From contig JAIXWX010000011.1 of assembly GCA_027491075.1 (NCBI GenBank), forward strand, positions 23,155 through 87,154: a stretch of DNA of 64,000 bases, written 5' to 3'. This stretch comes from Flavobacteriales bacterium (lineage in GTDB: Bacteria > Bacteroidota > Bacteroidia > Flavobacteriales_D > Sanyastnellaceae). Each line of letters starts with the position of its first letter. Position 1 is the stretch's first letter. The notes beneath the pieces were generated by a model. It was not told where the DNA came from. It was given only the letters and a program-made list of their open reading frames with translations, and searched no databases. This document shows, one piece after another, positions 9,541 through 18,305 of the stretch. A program made the position numbers and the translations under genes.

Positions 9541-10735
9541 TTCGTCTGACGAAGATAAAAATCCAAGTAAACCCTACTATGAAGATAATGATAAATCGAT
9601 AAATTGCCGTTTTTAATGGGTTCACCACAGCGCCTTGTGAACTTTTCAATACTTCGCTACCGCCTCTTACTATTGGATTGGTGTATAACACTCTGCCGTC
9701 GGTTGTTACTAATTCAAATCTGGCATAAGAATAATCTCCTGGAAGTCGAAAGGATAAGTCCTTTACGTCGGAATAACGTCTTAAGGTGTCACTGTGATCA
9801 CCAATTATCATAACCGACTTGAAGCTAACCAACGACTCAAGAATAATGGTGTCTACCCTCACAGAAATCGAATGCAAGGGACTTTCCTTTGTCACCTCAG
9901 TTCTTTTAGTGTTACAATCTGAATTCGTAGCCTCAAGGAATTCTACTGCTATGGTTCTACCACTCTTCAATGCATGACCAAGCAACAGCGGATTTGGATT
10001 CTGAGAAAAAACAAAGGTCCCACATCGACCAATATCTCGTGGTTTTCGGATATCATGACAATCATCACTACCCACAATGGGAAGATATTTTCCTCTTGTC
10101 AATACTTCATCCCATAACCACTTCGACTTTCTAAGCTTATTTATAACCTCAAAGCAGTGCGCTCCGTCCAAAGAAGCAATATCCTCAGCGGAGTATGCCT
10201 CTCTTAAAGATGGATGGGCAAGCACAATTACACCTTTGGGATTCTTATCTCTCAACTTGTATAGAATGGTTTGTTTTTGGTGGACATTCTGAAAAAAAGG
10301 AAAATCCAACCATTCAATTTGACTCCCACCTATCACTAGTTGATGAGTTTTACTTATGCCCCAACCATGCTCATAGGTGTGTAAACCCGATGTTGATGAG
10401 TGTGAAAGCTTATGATAATTTGAAACTTCATAAAGATCATATCCTAAATTCTTGTAAGTGTCCATTACCTGTTGCTCGGTTCCATATCCATTCAACATGC
10501 CACCCCAACAGTCCGAATGGGCATGAAAGTTAGACATGAAACCTCTGGATAAATCTACGTTCTCATAAGGATTAAACAAGATCTCACCATGAAAAGGACT
10601 TGAAGGTGTCAAGTCAAACCAAAAGCACTGGGTATATAAAAGAACAGCAACGCTGAGTAACCCGAGCAAACTCAAACCTAAAATTCGAGCAAAATTCCGA
10701 AACCTCATTACCCATCGTGCACAATTCATATTCAA
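9428..10735 (-). CDS. Membrane-anchored PHP-domain metallo-phosphoesterase
   Basis: Predicted metal-dependent phosphoesterase of the PHP family, 435 residues. Metal ligands are visible: H71, H73 and D75 in NFHAHSDCW, H174 in VLAHPS, and D225 with H227 in GSDDCHD. A basic N-terminus leads into one membrane segment (about 15-35) and a second lies at about 380-396, followed by a basic tail. By the positive-inside rule the PHP domain should face the periplasm. Residues 399-435, the whole tail after the second segment, lie inside the overlap with the next gene. Substrate unknown; by context it may act on the same phosphodiester or sugar-phosphate polymer as the downstream fusion. Confidence 0.8.
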   Translation of the reverse strand: MNMNCARWVMRFRNFARILGLSLLGLLSVAVLLYTQCFWFDLTPSSPFHGEILFNPYENVDLSRGFMSNFHAHSDCWGGMLNGYGTEQQVMDTYKNLGYDLYEVSNYHKLSHSSTSGLHTYEHGWGISKTHQLVIGGSQIEWLDFPFFQNVHQKQTILYKLRDKNPKGVIVLAHPSLREAYSAEDIASLDGAHCFEVINKLRKSKWLWDEVLTRGKYLPIVGSDDCHDIRKPRDIGRCGTFVFSQNPNPLLLGHALKSGRTIAVEFLEATNSDCNTKRTEVTKESPLHSISVRVDTIILESLVSFKSVMIIGDHSDTLRRYSDVKDLSFRLPGDYSYARFELVTTDGRVLYTNPIVRGGSEVLKSSQGAVVNPLKTAIYRFIIIFIVGFTWIFIFVRRNEKISRKLDGKSLGDLSYRRAVRSVANRRSLLPRTGK

Positions 10736-10856
10736 ATTTCTACTCTCGCAGTTAATTTTCTATTGAATAGAAGTCAGTAATCCATTAAAATAATGGCATT
10801 CTCTGGTATCCTTTTACATTACTGAAACTTCATCCTAACAAAAGCGAACGAATCAT

Positions 10857-10879
10857 TTAACACGTCTGATATGTGTTAA
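10857..10879. promoter_or_regulatory. Inverted repeat upstream of the Crp/Fnr gene, candidate operator
   Basis: TTAACAC (10857-10863) and GTGTTAA (10873-10879) are perfect inverted 7-mers separated by 9 nt, 27 nt before the start codon of the Crp/Fnr-family gene. Size and symmetry suit a Crp/Fnr dimer, and many such genes are autoregulated. TAACTTCG overlaps its right arm (10877-10884) and resembles a -7 box with one mismatch, so binding there would block transcription. Symmetry is seen; the regulatory role is inferred. Confidence 0.45.
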
Positions 10880-10906
10880 CTTCGTACCAGTAAATTCTAT
10901 TGAGTA

Positions 10907-11551
10907 ATGGAGCCTATTTCATCTCGATCTAAACTTGAAAACCTTTTTGAGAGTGCCCTGGTGCATGAGCTTTTTGAGTTTGGAGAAACTCAAAATTTCA
11001 AAGAAGGCGATGTCATTATGGACTACGGAAAATATGTTCGAATGATGCCGGTCATACTAAGTGGTACTGTAAAAGTGCTTCGTCAAGACGACGAAGGAAA
11101 CGAAATTCTCTTATACTATCTCTCCGACAGTGAGAGTTGCTCAATGGCCTACGGCTGTTGTATTTCATCTAAAAAAAGCGAGATAAAAGCAGTCGCTGAA
11201 GAAGATGGGCAATTGCTCGCTATACCCTACCCCAAACTTTCCGAATGGCTTTGTAAATATGAAAGCTGGAGAAACTATATTTTCAATGGCTTTAATGATC
11301 GATTTGGAGAGCTGCTTGCTTCGATTGATATTATCGCATTTGGCAATATGGAACAACGCCTGCGGCAATATTTATTAGAAAAATCTAAAATTGCTGAAAG
11401 CTCCTTAATCAAAGTTTCACATCACAAGATTGCGGAAGAACTAGCCACTACTCGAGTTGTCATATCCAGAATTTTAAAGCAGTATGAGAATCACAATAAA
11501 TTGATCCTTTATCGCAACGAGATAAAGCTTTTAAAGTCTTTTTATGAGTAA
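10907..11551 (+). CDS. Crp/Fnr-family transcriptional regulator
   Basis: Cytoplasmic DNA-binding regulator of 214 residues. Residues about 20-115 form the cyclic-nucleotide-binding-like beta-roll (FKEGDVIMDYGKY and ILSGTVKVLRQDDEGNE). The C-terminal winged helix-turn-helix is at about 150-210, with recognition segment HHKIAEELATTRVVISRILK. Cysteines C78, C84 and C85 form a SESCSMAYGCC patch that recurs in Bacteroidota members of the family. The arginine-serine pair expected in a true cAMP pocket is not evident, so the ligand is unknown. The gene is divergent from the PHP cassette, with an inverted repeat just upstream, and ends 4 nt before a convergent gene. Confidence 0.88.
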   Translation: MEPISSRSKLENLFESALVHELFEFGETQNFKEGDVIMDYGKYVRMMPVILSGTVKVLRQDDEGNEILLYYLSDSESCSMAYGCCISSKKSEIKAVAEEDGQLLAIPYPKLSEWLCKYESWRNYIFNGFNDRFGELLASIDIIAFGNMEQRLRQYLLEKSKIAESSLIKVSHHKIAEELATTRVVISRILKQYENHNKLILYRNEIKLLKSFYE

Positions 11552-11555
11552 AACG

Positions 11556-11945
11556 TTAGTTCAGATTATAATCCCTTATATCGAAAAGCAGTCGCATCAG
11601 TGATTCAAACTGGATCTGTTCTTTGGATATCCCCATGGCATTGAACTCATGGAGTATAGCAGAAGTCTTGTTATCCAACTCTTTGTATAGAAAAATATTC
11701 AAGCTATTTTGAAGCAACGGAGCATCTCGCAACGCCCCCTCAAAATACTCTTCATAATCACCCAATACATCGACCACTGTAGCAAAAACGCCCCCCTCAT
11801 TGAAACACTCTAAAAGCTCTTCCCAAGTCTTTACTACATTCACCTCTACTGGCGTTATCATTCGATTAGAAATAAGCCCGATCTCACTCTGCAAACCAGA
11901 GATAAGCCAATCCTCCTCTGAGAGAATTACCAATCTTCGCTTCAT
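11556..11945 (-). CDS. Small unknown protein, faintly receiver-like
   Basis: A 129-residue acidic protein, not recognised as a named family. It begins with a basic beta-strand-like segment (KRRLVILSEEDWLISGL) and has a central VVDVLGDYEEYF and then NIFLYKE, an order that loosely recalls a response-regulator receiver fold (strand, Asp, Lys). However, the acidic pocket is not convincing, so phosphorylation should not be assumed. It is convergent with the Crp/Fnr gene, 4 nt apart, and 102 nt downstream of folB on the same strand. Confidence 0.6.
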   Translation of the reverse strand: MKRRLVILSEEDWLISGLQSEIGLISNRMITPVEVNVVKTWEELLECFNEGGVFATVVDVLGDYEEYFEGALRDAPLLQNSLNIFLYKELDNKTSAILHEFNAMGISKEQIQFESLMRLLFDIRDYNLN

Positions 11946-12047
11946 AAGAACACTTTAGATTAAGATTCGGGCACGAATAAAGAACCATTTTAAGAAAAAC
12001 CCAATCAGGAACTTGAGTAAATCTTCACTTCTTAACTCTTAGAATAG

Positions 12048-12422
12048 CTACGACTGGTCTCTTGTTTCTACTTCCGATCCGAAAAGGGATACACTGACAT
12101 TTTCTACTTGCCCTCCCATAGGAGCATTAATCTTAACGATTTCAACCCACTGATCCGAGCTGTTGGGAAAGGTGGTTCTTAACCTTTGAATGATCCGCAG
12201 TGCTACAGCTTCAATGAGTTTTGAAGGTATCGCCATCTCTTGGTAAACAATCTCTTTTACCAAAACATAATCAACTGTTTTGCTTAAATCATCACTTTTG
12301 GCGGCTTCGGAAAAATCAAAATCAATGGATACATTTACAATGTAATCACCTCCAATAACAGTTTCCTCTGGCCAACATCCATGATTAGCCCGAACGTTTA
12401 TTCGGTTGAGACGAATATTCAT
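12048..12422 (-). CDS. folB: Dihydroneopterin aldolase
   Basis: Folate-pathway enzyme that splits dihydroneopterin into 6-hydroxymethyl-dihydropterin and glycolaldehyde. The 124-residue protein has the family pattern: an N-terminal RINVRANHGCWPEE, the catalytic-region VDYVLVKEIV, SKLIEAVALRI with the conserved glutamate, and a C-terminal VEIVKINAPMGGQVENVSV. Length is normal. It starts 5 nt after gltX ends, so it is the last gene of a pyrH-frr-gltX-folB run. The stop codon is TAG. Confidence 0.93.
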   Translation of the reverse strand: MNIRLNRINVRANHGCWPEETVIGGDYIVNVSIDFDFSEAAKSDDLSKTVDYVLVKEIVYQEMAIPSKLIEAVALRIIQRLRTTFPNSSDQWVEIVKINAPMGGQVENVSVSLFGSEVETRDQS

Positions 12423-12427
12423 TCGAT

Positions 12428-13951
12428 CTATCCTAGTTTTGAAATAGCACTATTAATACGCGATTGTGACTCCTCTCTTCCAATCAGAGCCGCTACCTCG
12501 CTACTCGCAGGACCAGTAAGGACTCCTGTCAAGCACAATCTGAATAAAGGCATCACTGCTCCCATTCCTAAGGATTTCTCAGTAATGAAATCTTTGAAGG
12601 CCTGTTCTATCACGTCAGATTTAAAGTCTTGAATACTGCTTAATCGTTCAGACCATTCCGCCATTAAAGCGGCACTCTCCGAGGGTTTCCACTTTTTAGA
12701 AACCGCATCTCTATCGAATTCCTTAGGCGCTTCGAATAAAAAAGGACCGTCCAGCAAATCTTGAATAAATATCGCTCGCTCCTTCATTAGTGCGCAAACT
12801 CCTGCGGCATATTCCTTCGTAACGTTCCAGCCTTTTTCTTGCGCGAGCGGAAGAATCAAATCTGCCAACTCTTCGTTGCTCTTTGCTCTTAGATACTGTT
12901 GATTGAACCATTTGGTTTTTTCGGGATCAAACTTGGACCCACTCTTTCCGATTCGTTCAATAGTAAAGGCTTCAATCATTTCTTGCTCCGTGAAAATTTC
13001 TTGGTTATTGCTTGGAGCCCAACCGAGCAGAAGAAGCATGTTGACAAATGCCTTTGGAAAATAGCCACGTTCGCGGTATCCGGAACTTTGCTCTCCAGTA
13101 GTAGGATCTGACCAGTTCAAAGGGAATACAGGGAATCCTAAACGATCGCCGTCTCTCTTACTAAGTTTACCATTGCCATCGGGTTTCAAAATCAATGGCA
13201 AGTGAGCAAACTGCGGTGCTTCCCATTCAAACGCTTTGTACATCATCACGTGCAGAGGCGCCGAAGGCAACCACTCTTCCCCGCGAATAACGTGCGTAAT
13301 CTCCATGGTGTGATCGTCTACAATATTCGCCAAATGATAAGTAGGCATGCCATCACTTTTGAAAAGCACTTTATCATCCAATTCATTGGTATTGAAAACC
13401 ACCCAGCCGCGTATAATATCGTGAAAACGGACCTCTTCATTTCGTGGCATTTTGAAACGAATCACATATGCCTCACCATTCGAAATGCGTTGCGCCACCT
13501 CATCTGCAGGAAGAGTTAGCGAGTTTTTCATCGTATTTCTACTGATGCTATTGTATTGCCAATTGGGCATTTTGGCAAGCTCCGCTTGTTTGCGAATATG
13601 ATCCAATTCCTCCGATGAATCAAAAGCATAGTACGCCCATCCTTTCGCCACCAATTCTTCAGCGTATTGTCTATACATGGGCTTGCGCTCACTTTGGCGA
13701 TATGGTGCATGCGGACCACCATAGCCGACACCTTCGTTGGGCTCAATACCACACCAACGCAAAGCTTCTAGAATATACTCTTCAGCACCAGGAACAAATC
13801 TTCCCTGATCGGTATCTTCAATGCGCAACAAAAAATCACCTCCGTGTTTTTTTGCAAAAAGATAATTATAAAGCGCAGTACGCACACCGCCCATGTGTAA
13901 TGGACCTGTTGGGCTAGGGGCAAAACGCACCCTTACACGTTTGTCGGACAT
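12428..13951 (-). CDS. gltX: Glutamyl-tRNA synthetase
   Basis: Class I aminoacyl-tRNA synthetase that charges tRNA-Glu. The 507-residue protein has the HIGH-like motif in APSPTGPLHMGG (residues 11-22) and the KMSKS-like motif KLSKRDGD. The middle includes HLPLILKPDGNGK just before it. Length is normal for a discriminating or non-discriminating bacterial GluRS; which one cannot be told here. It follows frr by 9 nt and precedes folB by 5 nt. The stop codon is TAG. Confidence 0.97.
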   Translation of the reverse strand: MSDKRVRVRFAPSPTGPLHMGGVRTALYNYLFAKKHGGDFLLRIEDTDQGRFVPGAEEYILEALRWCGIEPNEGVGYGGPHAPYRQSERKPMYRQYAEELVAKGWAYYAFDSSEELDHIRKQAELAKMPNWQYNSISRNTMKNSLTLPADEVAQRISNGEAYVIRFKMPRNEEVRFHDIIRGWVVFNTNELDDKVLFKSDGMPTYHLANIVDDHTMEITHVIRGEEWLPSAPLHVMMYKAFEWEAPQFAHLPLILKPDGNGKLSKRDGDRLGFPVFPLNWSDPTTGEQSSGYRERGYFPKAFVNMLLLLGWAPSNNQEIFTEQEMIEAFTIERIGKSGSKFDPEKTKWFNQQYLRAKSNEELADLILPLAQEKGWNVTKEYAAGVCALMKERAIFIQDLLDGPFLFEAPKEFDRDAVSKKWKPSESAALMAEWSERLSSIQDFKSDVIEQAFKDFITEKSLGMGAVMPLFRLCLTGVLTGPASSEVAALIGREESQSRINSAISKLG

Positions 13952-13960
13952 GAATTAAAA

Positions 13961-14524
13961 TTATATAGTCATGATGTCCTTGTCCTTTGCGGCAAGCACC
14001 TCTTCTACTTTCTTATTGAATTTGTCTGTCAGTTCTTGAACCTTGGTCTCGCCACCTTTCGCTTCATCTTCAGGAAGTCCGTCTTTCTGCGATTGCTTGA
14101 TGAAATCAAGTGCTTCTTTTCTAGCAGTGCGAATGCTCACTCTTGCATGTTCACCTTCTGCATGGGCACGCTTGCTGAGATCCTTGCGGCGCTCTTCGGT
14201 AAGCATCGGCACTGAGATAATTACTATTTCCCCGTTATTCTGTGGGTTCAAGCCGAGATTGGCTTCTAGAATACCTTTGCATATTGGCTCTAACATACTC
14301 TTCTCCCAAGCTTGCACGGTGATGGTGCGGGCATCAGGAGTATTCACATTTGCCACATTTTTCAAAGGGGTTGGTACGCCGTAATAATCCACCTTCACGC
14401 TATCGAGCATGGATGGACTAGCCTTTCCCGCCCGAATTTTATTGAGCTCAAACTCCAGGTGATCAATGGCTTTGTTCATTGCATCAGTGGCTTCATCTAG
14501 AGCCATTTTAACTTCATCTGACAT
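13961..14524 (-). CDS. frr: Ribosome recycling factor
   Basis: Works with EF-G to split the post-termination ribosome. The 187-residue length is standard, and the family signature is plain: ELNKIRAGKASPSMLDSVKVDYYG, then INV-type NVNTPDARTITVQAWE, and ISVPMLTEERRKDLSKRAH. It lies 35 nt downstream of pyrH, the usual bacterial neighbour, and 9 nt before gltX. Confidence 0.97.
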   Translation of the reverse strand: MSDEVKMALDEATDAMNKAIDHLEFELNKIRAGKASPSMLDSVKVDYYGVPTPLKNVANVNTPDARTITVQAWEKSMLEPICKGILEANLGLNPQNNGEIVIISVPMLTEERRKDLSKRAHAEGEHARVSIRTARKEALDFIKQSQKDGLPEDEAKGGETKVQELTDKFNKKVEEVLAAKDKDIMTI

Positions 14525-14559
14525 ACACTGAATTATATTTAGTTCTATAATTATGTTTC

Positions 14560-15270
14560 TTATTCAAAATCTACCAAGGTACCTACTTTTTCTCCTTGAA
14601 TCAGCTTAAGTAGATTTCCTTCTTTGTTCATATCAAAAACAATGATAGGCAATTTGTTCTCATTGCAGAGGGTAAAAGCCGTCATATCCATTACGTTAAG
14701 ATTCTTTTTATACACTTCTACAAAAGAAACCCGATCGTACTTGACTGCAGTTGGGTCTTTTTCTGGATCAGCGGTATAGATACCATCCACGCGTGTCCCC
14801 TTTAAAATAACATCAGCCTCCACTTCTATGGCTCTCAGAGAAGCTGCAGTATCTGTTGTAAAAAAAGGATTTCCAGTACCCGCACCAAAAATGACGACAC
14901 GGCCTTTTTCCAAATGCCTGACAGCTCTGCGCTTGATAAACGGTTCAGCTATGGTTTTCATCTCAATAGCCGATTGCAAGCGGGTTTGTACACCCATGGT
15001 TTCTAAAGCACTTTGAAGTGCCATAGAATTGATCATCGTAGCCAACATCCCCATGTAGTCGCCTTGGGTACGTTCCATTCCACCTTGTTCTGCTTGAACT
15101 CCACGAAAAATATTCCCTCCACCAATGACTATGGCTACTTGAACTCCTGCCTGCCATGCAGCACGAATTTCTTCTGCATACTTTAATAAACGAATATTAT
15201 CGATACCAAACTGCTTGTCACCCATAAGGGCTTCACCGCTGAGCTTGAGAAGAATGCGCTTGTATTTCAT
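14560..15270 (-). CDS. pyrH: UMP kinase
   Basis: Phosphorylates UMP to UDP with ATP; hexameric enzyme of the amino-acid-kinase fold. I chose the ATG at 15268-15270 (236 residues) because the protein then begins [17 protein letters not shown], the canonical UMP kinase start. The 24 extra residues of the longer frame are unlike the family. Further motifs are [10 protein letters not shown] and the C-terminal [12 protein letters not shown]. The gene heads the pyrH-frr-gltX-folB run and is divergent from the aldehyde dehydrogenase gene. Confidence 0.95.
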   Translation of the reverse strand: MKYKRILLKLSGEALMGDKQFGIDNIRLLKYAEEIRAAWQAGVQVAIVIGGGNIFRGVQAEQGGMERTQGDYMGMLATMINSMALQSALETMGVQTRLQSAIEMKTIAEPFIKRRAVRHLEKGRVVIFGAGTGNPFFTTDTAASLRAIEVEADVILKGTRVDGIYTADPEKDPTAVKYDRVSFVEVYKKNLNVMDMTAFTLCNENKLPIIVFDMNKEGNLLKLIQGEKVGTLVDFE

Positions 15271-15352
15271 AAGGTCATAAAGGAATATGCCGCAAAGATA
15301 ACCAAACTGACCTTCTTTTTCCGTCCTGCAAATGCCCCACAAAAGCGTGGTT

Positions 15353-15360
15353 TATTTTTG
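15353..15360 (+). promoter_or_regulatory. Candidate -7 box for the aldehyde dehydrogenase gene
   Basis: TATTTTTG fits the Bacteroidota TAnnTTTG element exactly and lies 30 nt before the aldehyde dehydrogenase start. No clear TTTG partner is found at the usual distance upstream (only a TGCA-like stretch), so this is a half-supported promoter. Confidence 0.3.
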
Positions 15361-15390
15361 ACTTAACTTTATCCTCTCTAAAAGAAACCA

Positions 15391-16755
15391 ATGGACATTC
15401 CAAACCTCATATCCAGACAACGTCAATTCTTTAAATCCCATGTTACTTTAGCTATTTCGTACCGTAAAAATGCTTTACACAAATTGAAGGCACTTTTACA
15501 ATCGCAAGAAGAACACTTGCAGAAAGCCATTTATACTGACTTTGGAAAATCGGCTTTTGACAGCTACGCTACTGAACTGGGAATTCTCTATAAAGAAATT
15601 GACTTTTACCTTCGGAAAATCGATGGCCTCAGCGCTCCTCAGCGTGTAAAAACCAACTTAGCAAATCTCCCCGGTAGCAGCTATATCTATCCAGAACCAT
15701 ACGGTTGCACATTGGTAATTGGCGCATGGAATTATCCTTATCAACTTTCCTTTGGGCCTGCTATTGCCGCCATTGCAGCAGGAAATACGTGCGTCATCAA
15801 ACCTAGCGAATTGCCAAAGAACACAATGATGCTTATGGCGGATTTAATCAATAAAAATTTTCCTTCAGAATTCTTACACGTCGTTGTTGGCGGTGTAGAA
15901 GAAACCACCCTATTACTAAAAGAAAAGTTCGATAAGATATTTTTTACAGGCAGTACAAGAGTAGGAAAAATTGTCTACGAGGCCGCAGCAAAACACCTTA
16001 CTCCAGTAACGCTTGAATTGGGTGGCAAGTCGCCTGTTATCGTCACACGATCTGCAAACTTGGAGTCAGCGGTGAAACGTATTGTTTGGGGAAAATTTCT
16101 CAATTGCGGACAAACATGTATCGCACCGGATTACATCCTTGTAGAAGAAAAGATTAAAGCACAGTTCGTTGACCTTCTTCTGAAAAAAATTCAATCTTCG
16201 AACTATACGGAAGGTGCATCGCATTATACGCGCATAATCAATGAAAGAAACTTTGATCGATTGGTAAAAATGATCGATCATAAAAAAGTGATTTTCGGTG
16301 GTGACTTCAAAAAAGAAACGCTGCATATTTCACCCACAGTTATGACGGATATTTCTTGGGATGATCTTGTCATGCAAGATGAAATCTTTGGTCCTATTCT
16401 TCCAATCATTTCATTCAAAACTTACGATGAGGCAATACAGGCTATCTTGGAAAAAGAGAAACCCCTTTCGGCCTATTTATTCAGTGAAGACGATAAAGAA
16501 AAAGCACAGTTCACCCAAGAACTTTCATTCGGCGGTGGCTGCATCAACGATGTAATCATACACATTGCCAATGAGCATTTGCCCTTTGGTGGAGTTGGAG
16601 GTTCGGGGATAGGCAGCTATCACGGCAAATATGGTTTCGACTGCTTTTCGCATTCTAAATCTATTTTAAAAAAACCGACGTGGGGAGAACCCTCTCTAAA
16701 ATATCCACCCTATAACTCCTCTAAACTTGCTTGGATTAAGCGATTGCTTGGATGA
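15391..16755 (+). CDS. NAD(P)-dependent aldehyde dehydrogenase, ALDH3-like
   Basis: Oxidises aldehydes, probably aliphatic or fatty aldehydes, to acids. The 454-residue length and layout match the short ALDH3/fatty-aldehyde group rather than the 490-residue ALDH1/2 group. The general base E209 is in VTLELGGKSP and the nucleophile C243 in NCGQTCIAPDY. The NAD site shows FTGSTRVGK near 186-193 and the C-terminal motif HLPFGGVGGSG is intact. The gene stands alone on the plus strand; its stop overlaps the ATG of a possible 50-codon ORF. Confidence 0.93.
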   Translation: MDIPNLISRQRQFFKSHVTLAISYRKNALHKLKALLQSQEEHLQKAIYTDFGKSAFDSYATELGILYKEIDFYLRKIDGLSAPQRVKTNLANLPGSSYIYPEPYGCTLVIGAWNYPYQLSFGPAIAAIAAGNTCVIKPSELPKNTMMLMADLINKNFPSEFLHVVVGGVEETTLLLKEKFDKIFFTGSTRVGKIVYEAAAKHLTPVTLELGGKSPVIVTRSANLESAVKRIVWGKFLNCGQTCIAPDYILVEEKIKAQFVDLLLKKIQSSNYTEGASHYTRIINERNFDRLVKMIDHKKVIFGGDFKKETLHISPTVMTDISWDDLVMQDEIFGPILPIISFKTYDEAIQAILEKEKPLSAYLFSEDDKEKAQFTQELSFGGGCINDVIIHIANEHLPFGGVGGSGIGSYHGKYGFDCFSHSKSILKKPTWGEPSLKYPPYNSSKLAWIKRLLG

Positions 16756-16904
16756 TACTTGAAGAGATTATACGACCAACAAAAATTCGCAGGAAATTAC
16801 CCATTGGACCTATTCTGAAATGCAAAGTGCATCTCGCATTTCTCCTGAATAGTGCGCATGCTTTAGTGCTTACACTGGGGCCATTGGGTAGAGTCCGCTA
16901 TTGA
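16752..16904 (+). CDS. Possible small ORF overlapping the aldehyde dehydrogenase stop
   Basis: A 50-codon frame starts with ATG in an ATGA overlap with the preceding stop and ends at TGA (16902-16904), 11 nt before the convergent CoA-transferase gene. The product would be basic with a hydrophobic centre (LAFLLNSAHALVLTLG). ATGA coupling is common for real genes, but no family is recognised. The same stretch also contains small inverted repeats (GAAATGC 16817-16823 with GCATTTC 16836-16842), so it may simply be a non-coding convergent spacer. Confidence 0.2.
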   Translation: MILEEIIRPTKIRRKLPIGPILKCKVHLAFLLNSAHALVLTLGPLGRVRY

Positions 16905-16914
16905 ATGACATTTA

Positions 16915-17568
16915 CTAATCTTCTATTTCAGGCACCTCACCAACTACAATTAACTTTCCCGCTGTCTTGGCGACAATTTCATCTACACTCACTCCTGGCG
17001 CACGTTCTAGCAGGTGAAACGCACCGTCTTTTACCTCTAATACAGCCAAGTCTGTCACAATTTTTTTAACACATTTAACTCCGGTCAATGGCAAACTACA
17101 TGACGACAAAAGCTTTGAGTTGCCCGCTTTATCGCAATGTTGCATGGCCACGATAATATTTTTTGCACTGGCCACCAAATCCATCGCTCCTCCCATTCCT
17201 TTTACCATTTTTCCTGGTACTTTCCAGTTGGCGATATCTCCATTTTCACTTACTTCCATTGCACCAAGAATAGTCAAATCCACTTTTCGAGCGCGGATCA
17301 TTCCAAAACTCATTGCACTATCAAAGAACACAGAGCCGGGCAGTGTGGTGATGGTTTGCTTCCCTGCATTGATGAGATCGGCGTCTTCTTCTCCCGAAAT
17401 AGGAAACGGACCCATTCCCAATAATCCGTTTTCCGATTGTAGCATCACTTCTATTCCTTGGGGAATAAAATTCGCTACAAGTGTTGGAATACCTATTCCC
17501 AAATTCACATACATTCCGTCCGTTACTTCTTTCGCAATGCGTTTTGCGATTCCATTCTTATCTAGCAT
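16915..17568 (-). CDS. scoB: 3-oxoacid CoA-transferase, subunit B
   Basis: Beta subunit of succinyl-CoA:3-ketoacid CoA-transferase, which moves CoA from succinyl-CoA to acetoacetate in ketone-body or short-chain acid use. The 217-residue protein has the catalytic glutamate E46 in the SENG motif, VNLGIGIPTLVANFIP near 21-36, and GGAMDLVASAKNIIVAMQH. Length matches the B subunit of two-gene enzymes. It starts 14 nt after subunit A ends. Confidence 0.93.
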   Translation of the reverse strand: MLDKNGIAKRIAKEVTDGMYVNLGIGIPTLVANFIPQGIEVMLQSENGLLGMGPFPISGEEDADLINAGKQTITTLPGSVFFDSAMSFGMIRARKVDLTILGAMEVSENGDIANWKVPGKMVKGMGGAMDLVASAKNIIVAMQHCDKAGNSKLLSSCSLPLTGVKCVKKIVTDLAVLEVKDGAFHLLERAPGVSVDEIVAKTAGKLIVVGEVPEIED

Positions 17569-17582
17569 TTTTTCTTCTAATA

Positions 17583-18281
17583 TTATTGTCTGACGGTTCT
17601 TTGTTCAATTCTCTTTTCGTAGTGCTCTCCCTTGAAAATGCGGTGCACATAAATACCAGGAGTATGAATTTCATTGGGATCTAAGTCCCCTGGCTCAACG
17701 AGTTCCTCTACTTCTGCTATGGTAATTTTTCCAGCCATGGCCATCAATGGATTGAAATTTCTTGCTGTGGCTCTAAAGACCAAATTGCCCATGGTGTCGC
17801 CCTTACACGCCTTTACGATTGCAAAATCTGCGTCAAAGGCCATTTCCAATAAATAGTCTCTTCCGTGGAAATTTCTAACCTCCTTCCCTTCTGCTACCTC
17901 AGTACCGACACCGGCTGGAGTGAAAACCGCTGGCATTCCGTAGCCTGCTGCCAAACAGCGCGTTGCGAGTGTCCCTTGTGGAATCAATTCAACTTCCAAC
18001 TCACCACTGAGCATTTGTCTTTCGAATTCAGCGTTTTCTCCAACGTAGGAAGAAATCATCTTCTTCACCTGACGTTGGTGAAGCAATAGACCTAAACCAA
18101 AATCATCCACTCCTGCGTTGTTGGAAATACACGTGAGCCCTTTCACCCCTTGGCGAACGAGTTCAGCAATACAATTTTCTGGAATGCCGCAAAGACCGAA
18201 TCCTCCCAGCATCAAAGTCATATTGTCTTGTATATCTGCACATGCTTCCTGTGCGTTCTTCACTACTTTGTTCAACGGCAT
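17583..18281 (-). CDS. scoA: 3-oxoacid CoA-transferase, subunit A
   Basis: Alpha subunit of the same heteromeric CoA-transferase. The 232-residue protein has [16 protein letters not shown] near 22-38, the CoA-binding-type [15 protein letters not shown], and the [25 protein letters not shown] stretch typical of the family. It follows the penicillin-binding protein gene by 24 nt, so it may share its transcript despite the unrelated function. Substrate specificity (succinyl-CoA versus acetyl-CoA) is not fixed by the sequence. Confidence 0.93.
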   Translation of the reverse strand: MPLNKVVKNAQEACADIQDNMTLMLGGFGLCGIPENCIAELVRQGVKGLTCISNNAGVDDFGLGLLLHQRQVKKMISSYVGENAEFERQMLSGELEVELIPQGTLATRCLAAGYGMPAVFTPAGVGTEVAEGKEVRNFHGRDYLLEMAFDADFAIVKACKGDTMGNLVFRATARNFNPLMAMAGKITIAEVEELVEPGDLDPNEIHTPGIYVHRIFKGEHYEKRIEQRTVRQ

Positions 18282-18305
18282 ATTGTCTACTTTATCGAGA
18301 GCAAA

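Noticed and set aside
16756..16914. Bidirectional terminator in the convergent spacer
   Set aside because: GAAATGC/GCATTTC is a short stem with a 12-nt loop and no T-run on either side.
17120..17593. 157-codon plus-strand ORF opposite scoB
   Set aside because: scoB is confirmed by its catalytic motif and its neighbour scoA; the plus frame is a shadow.
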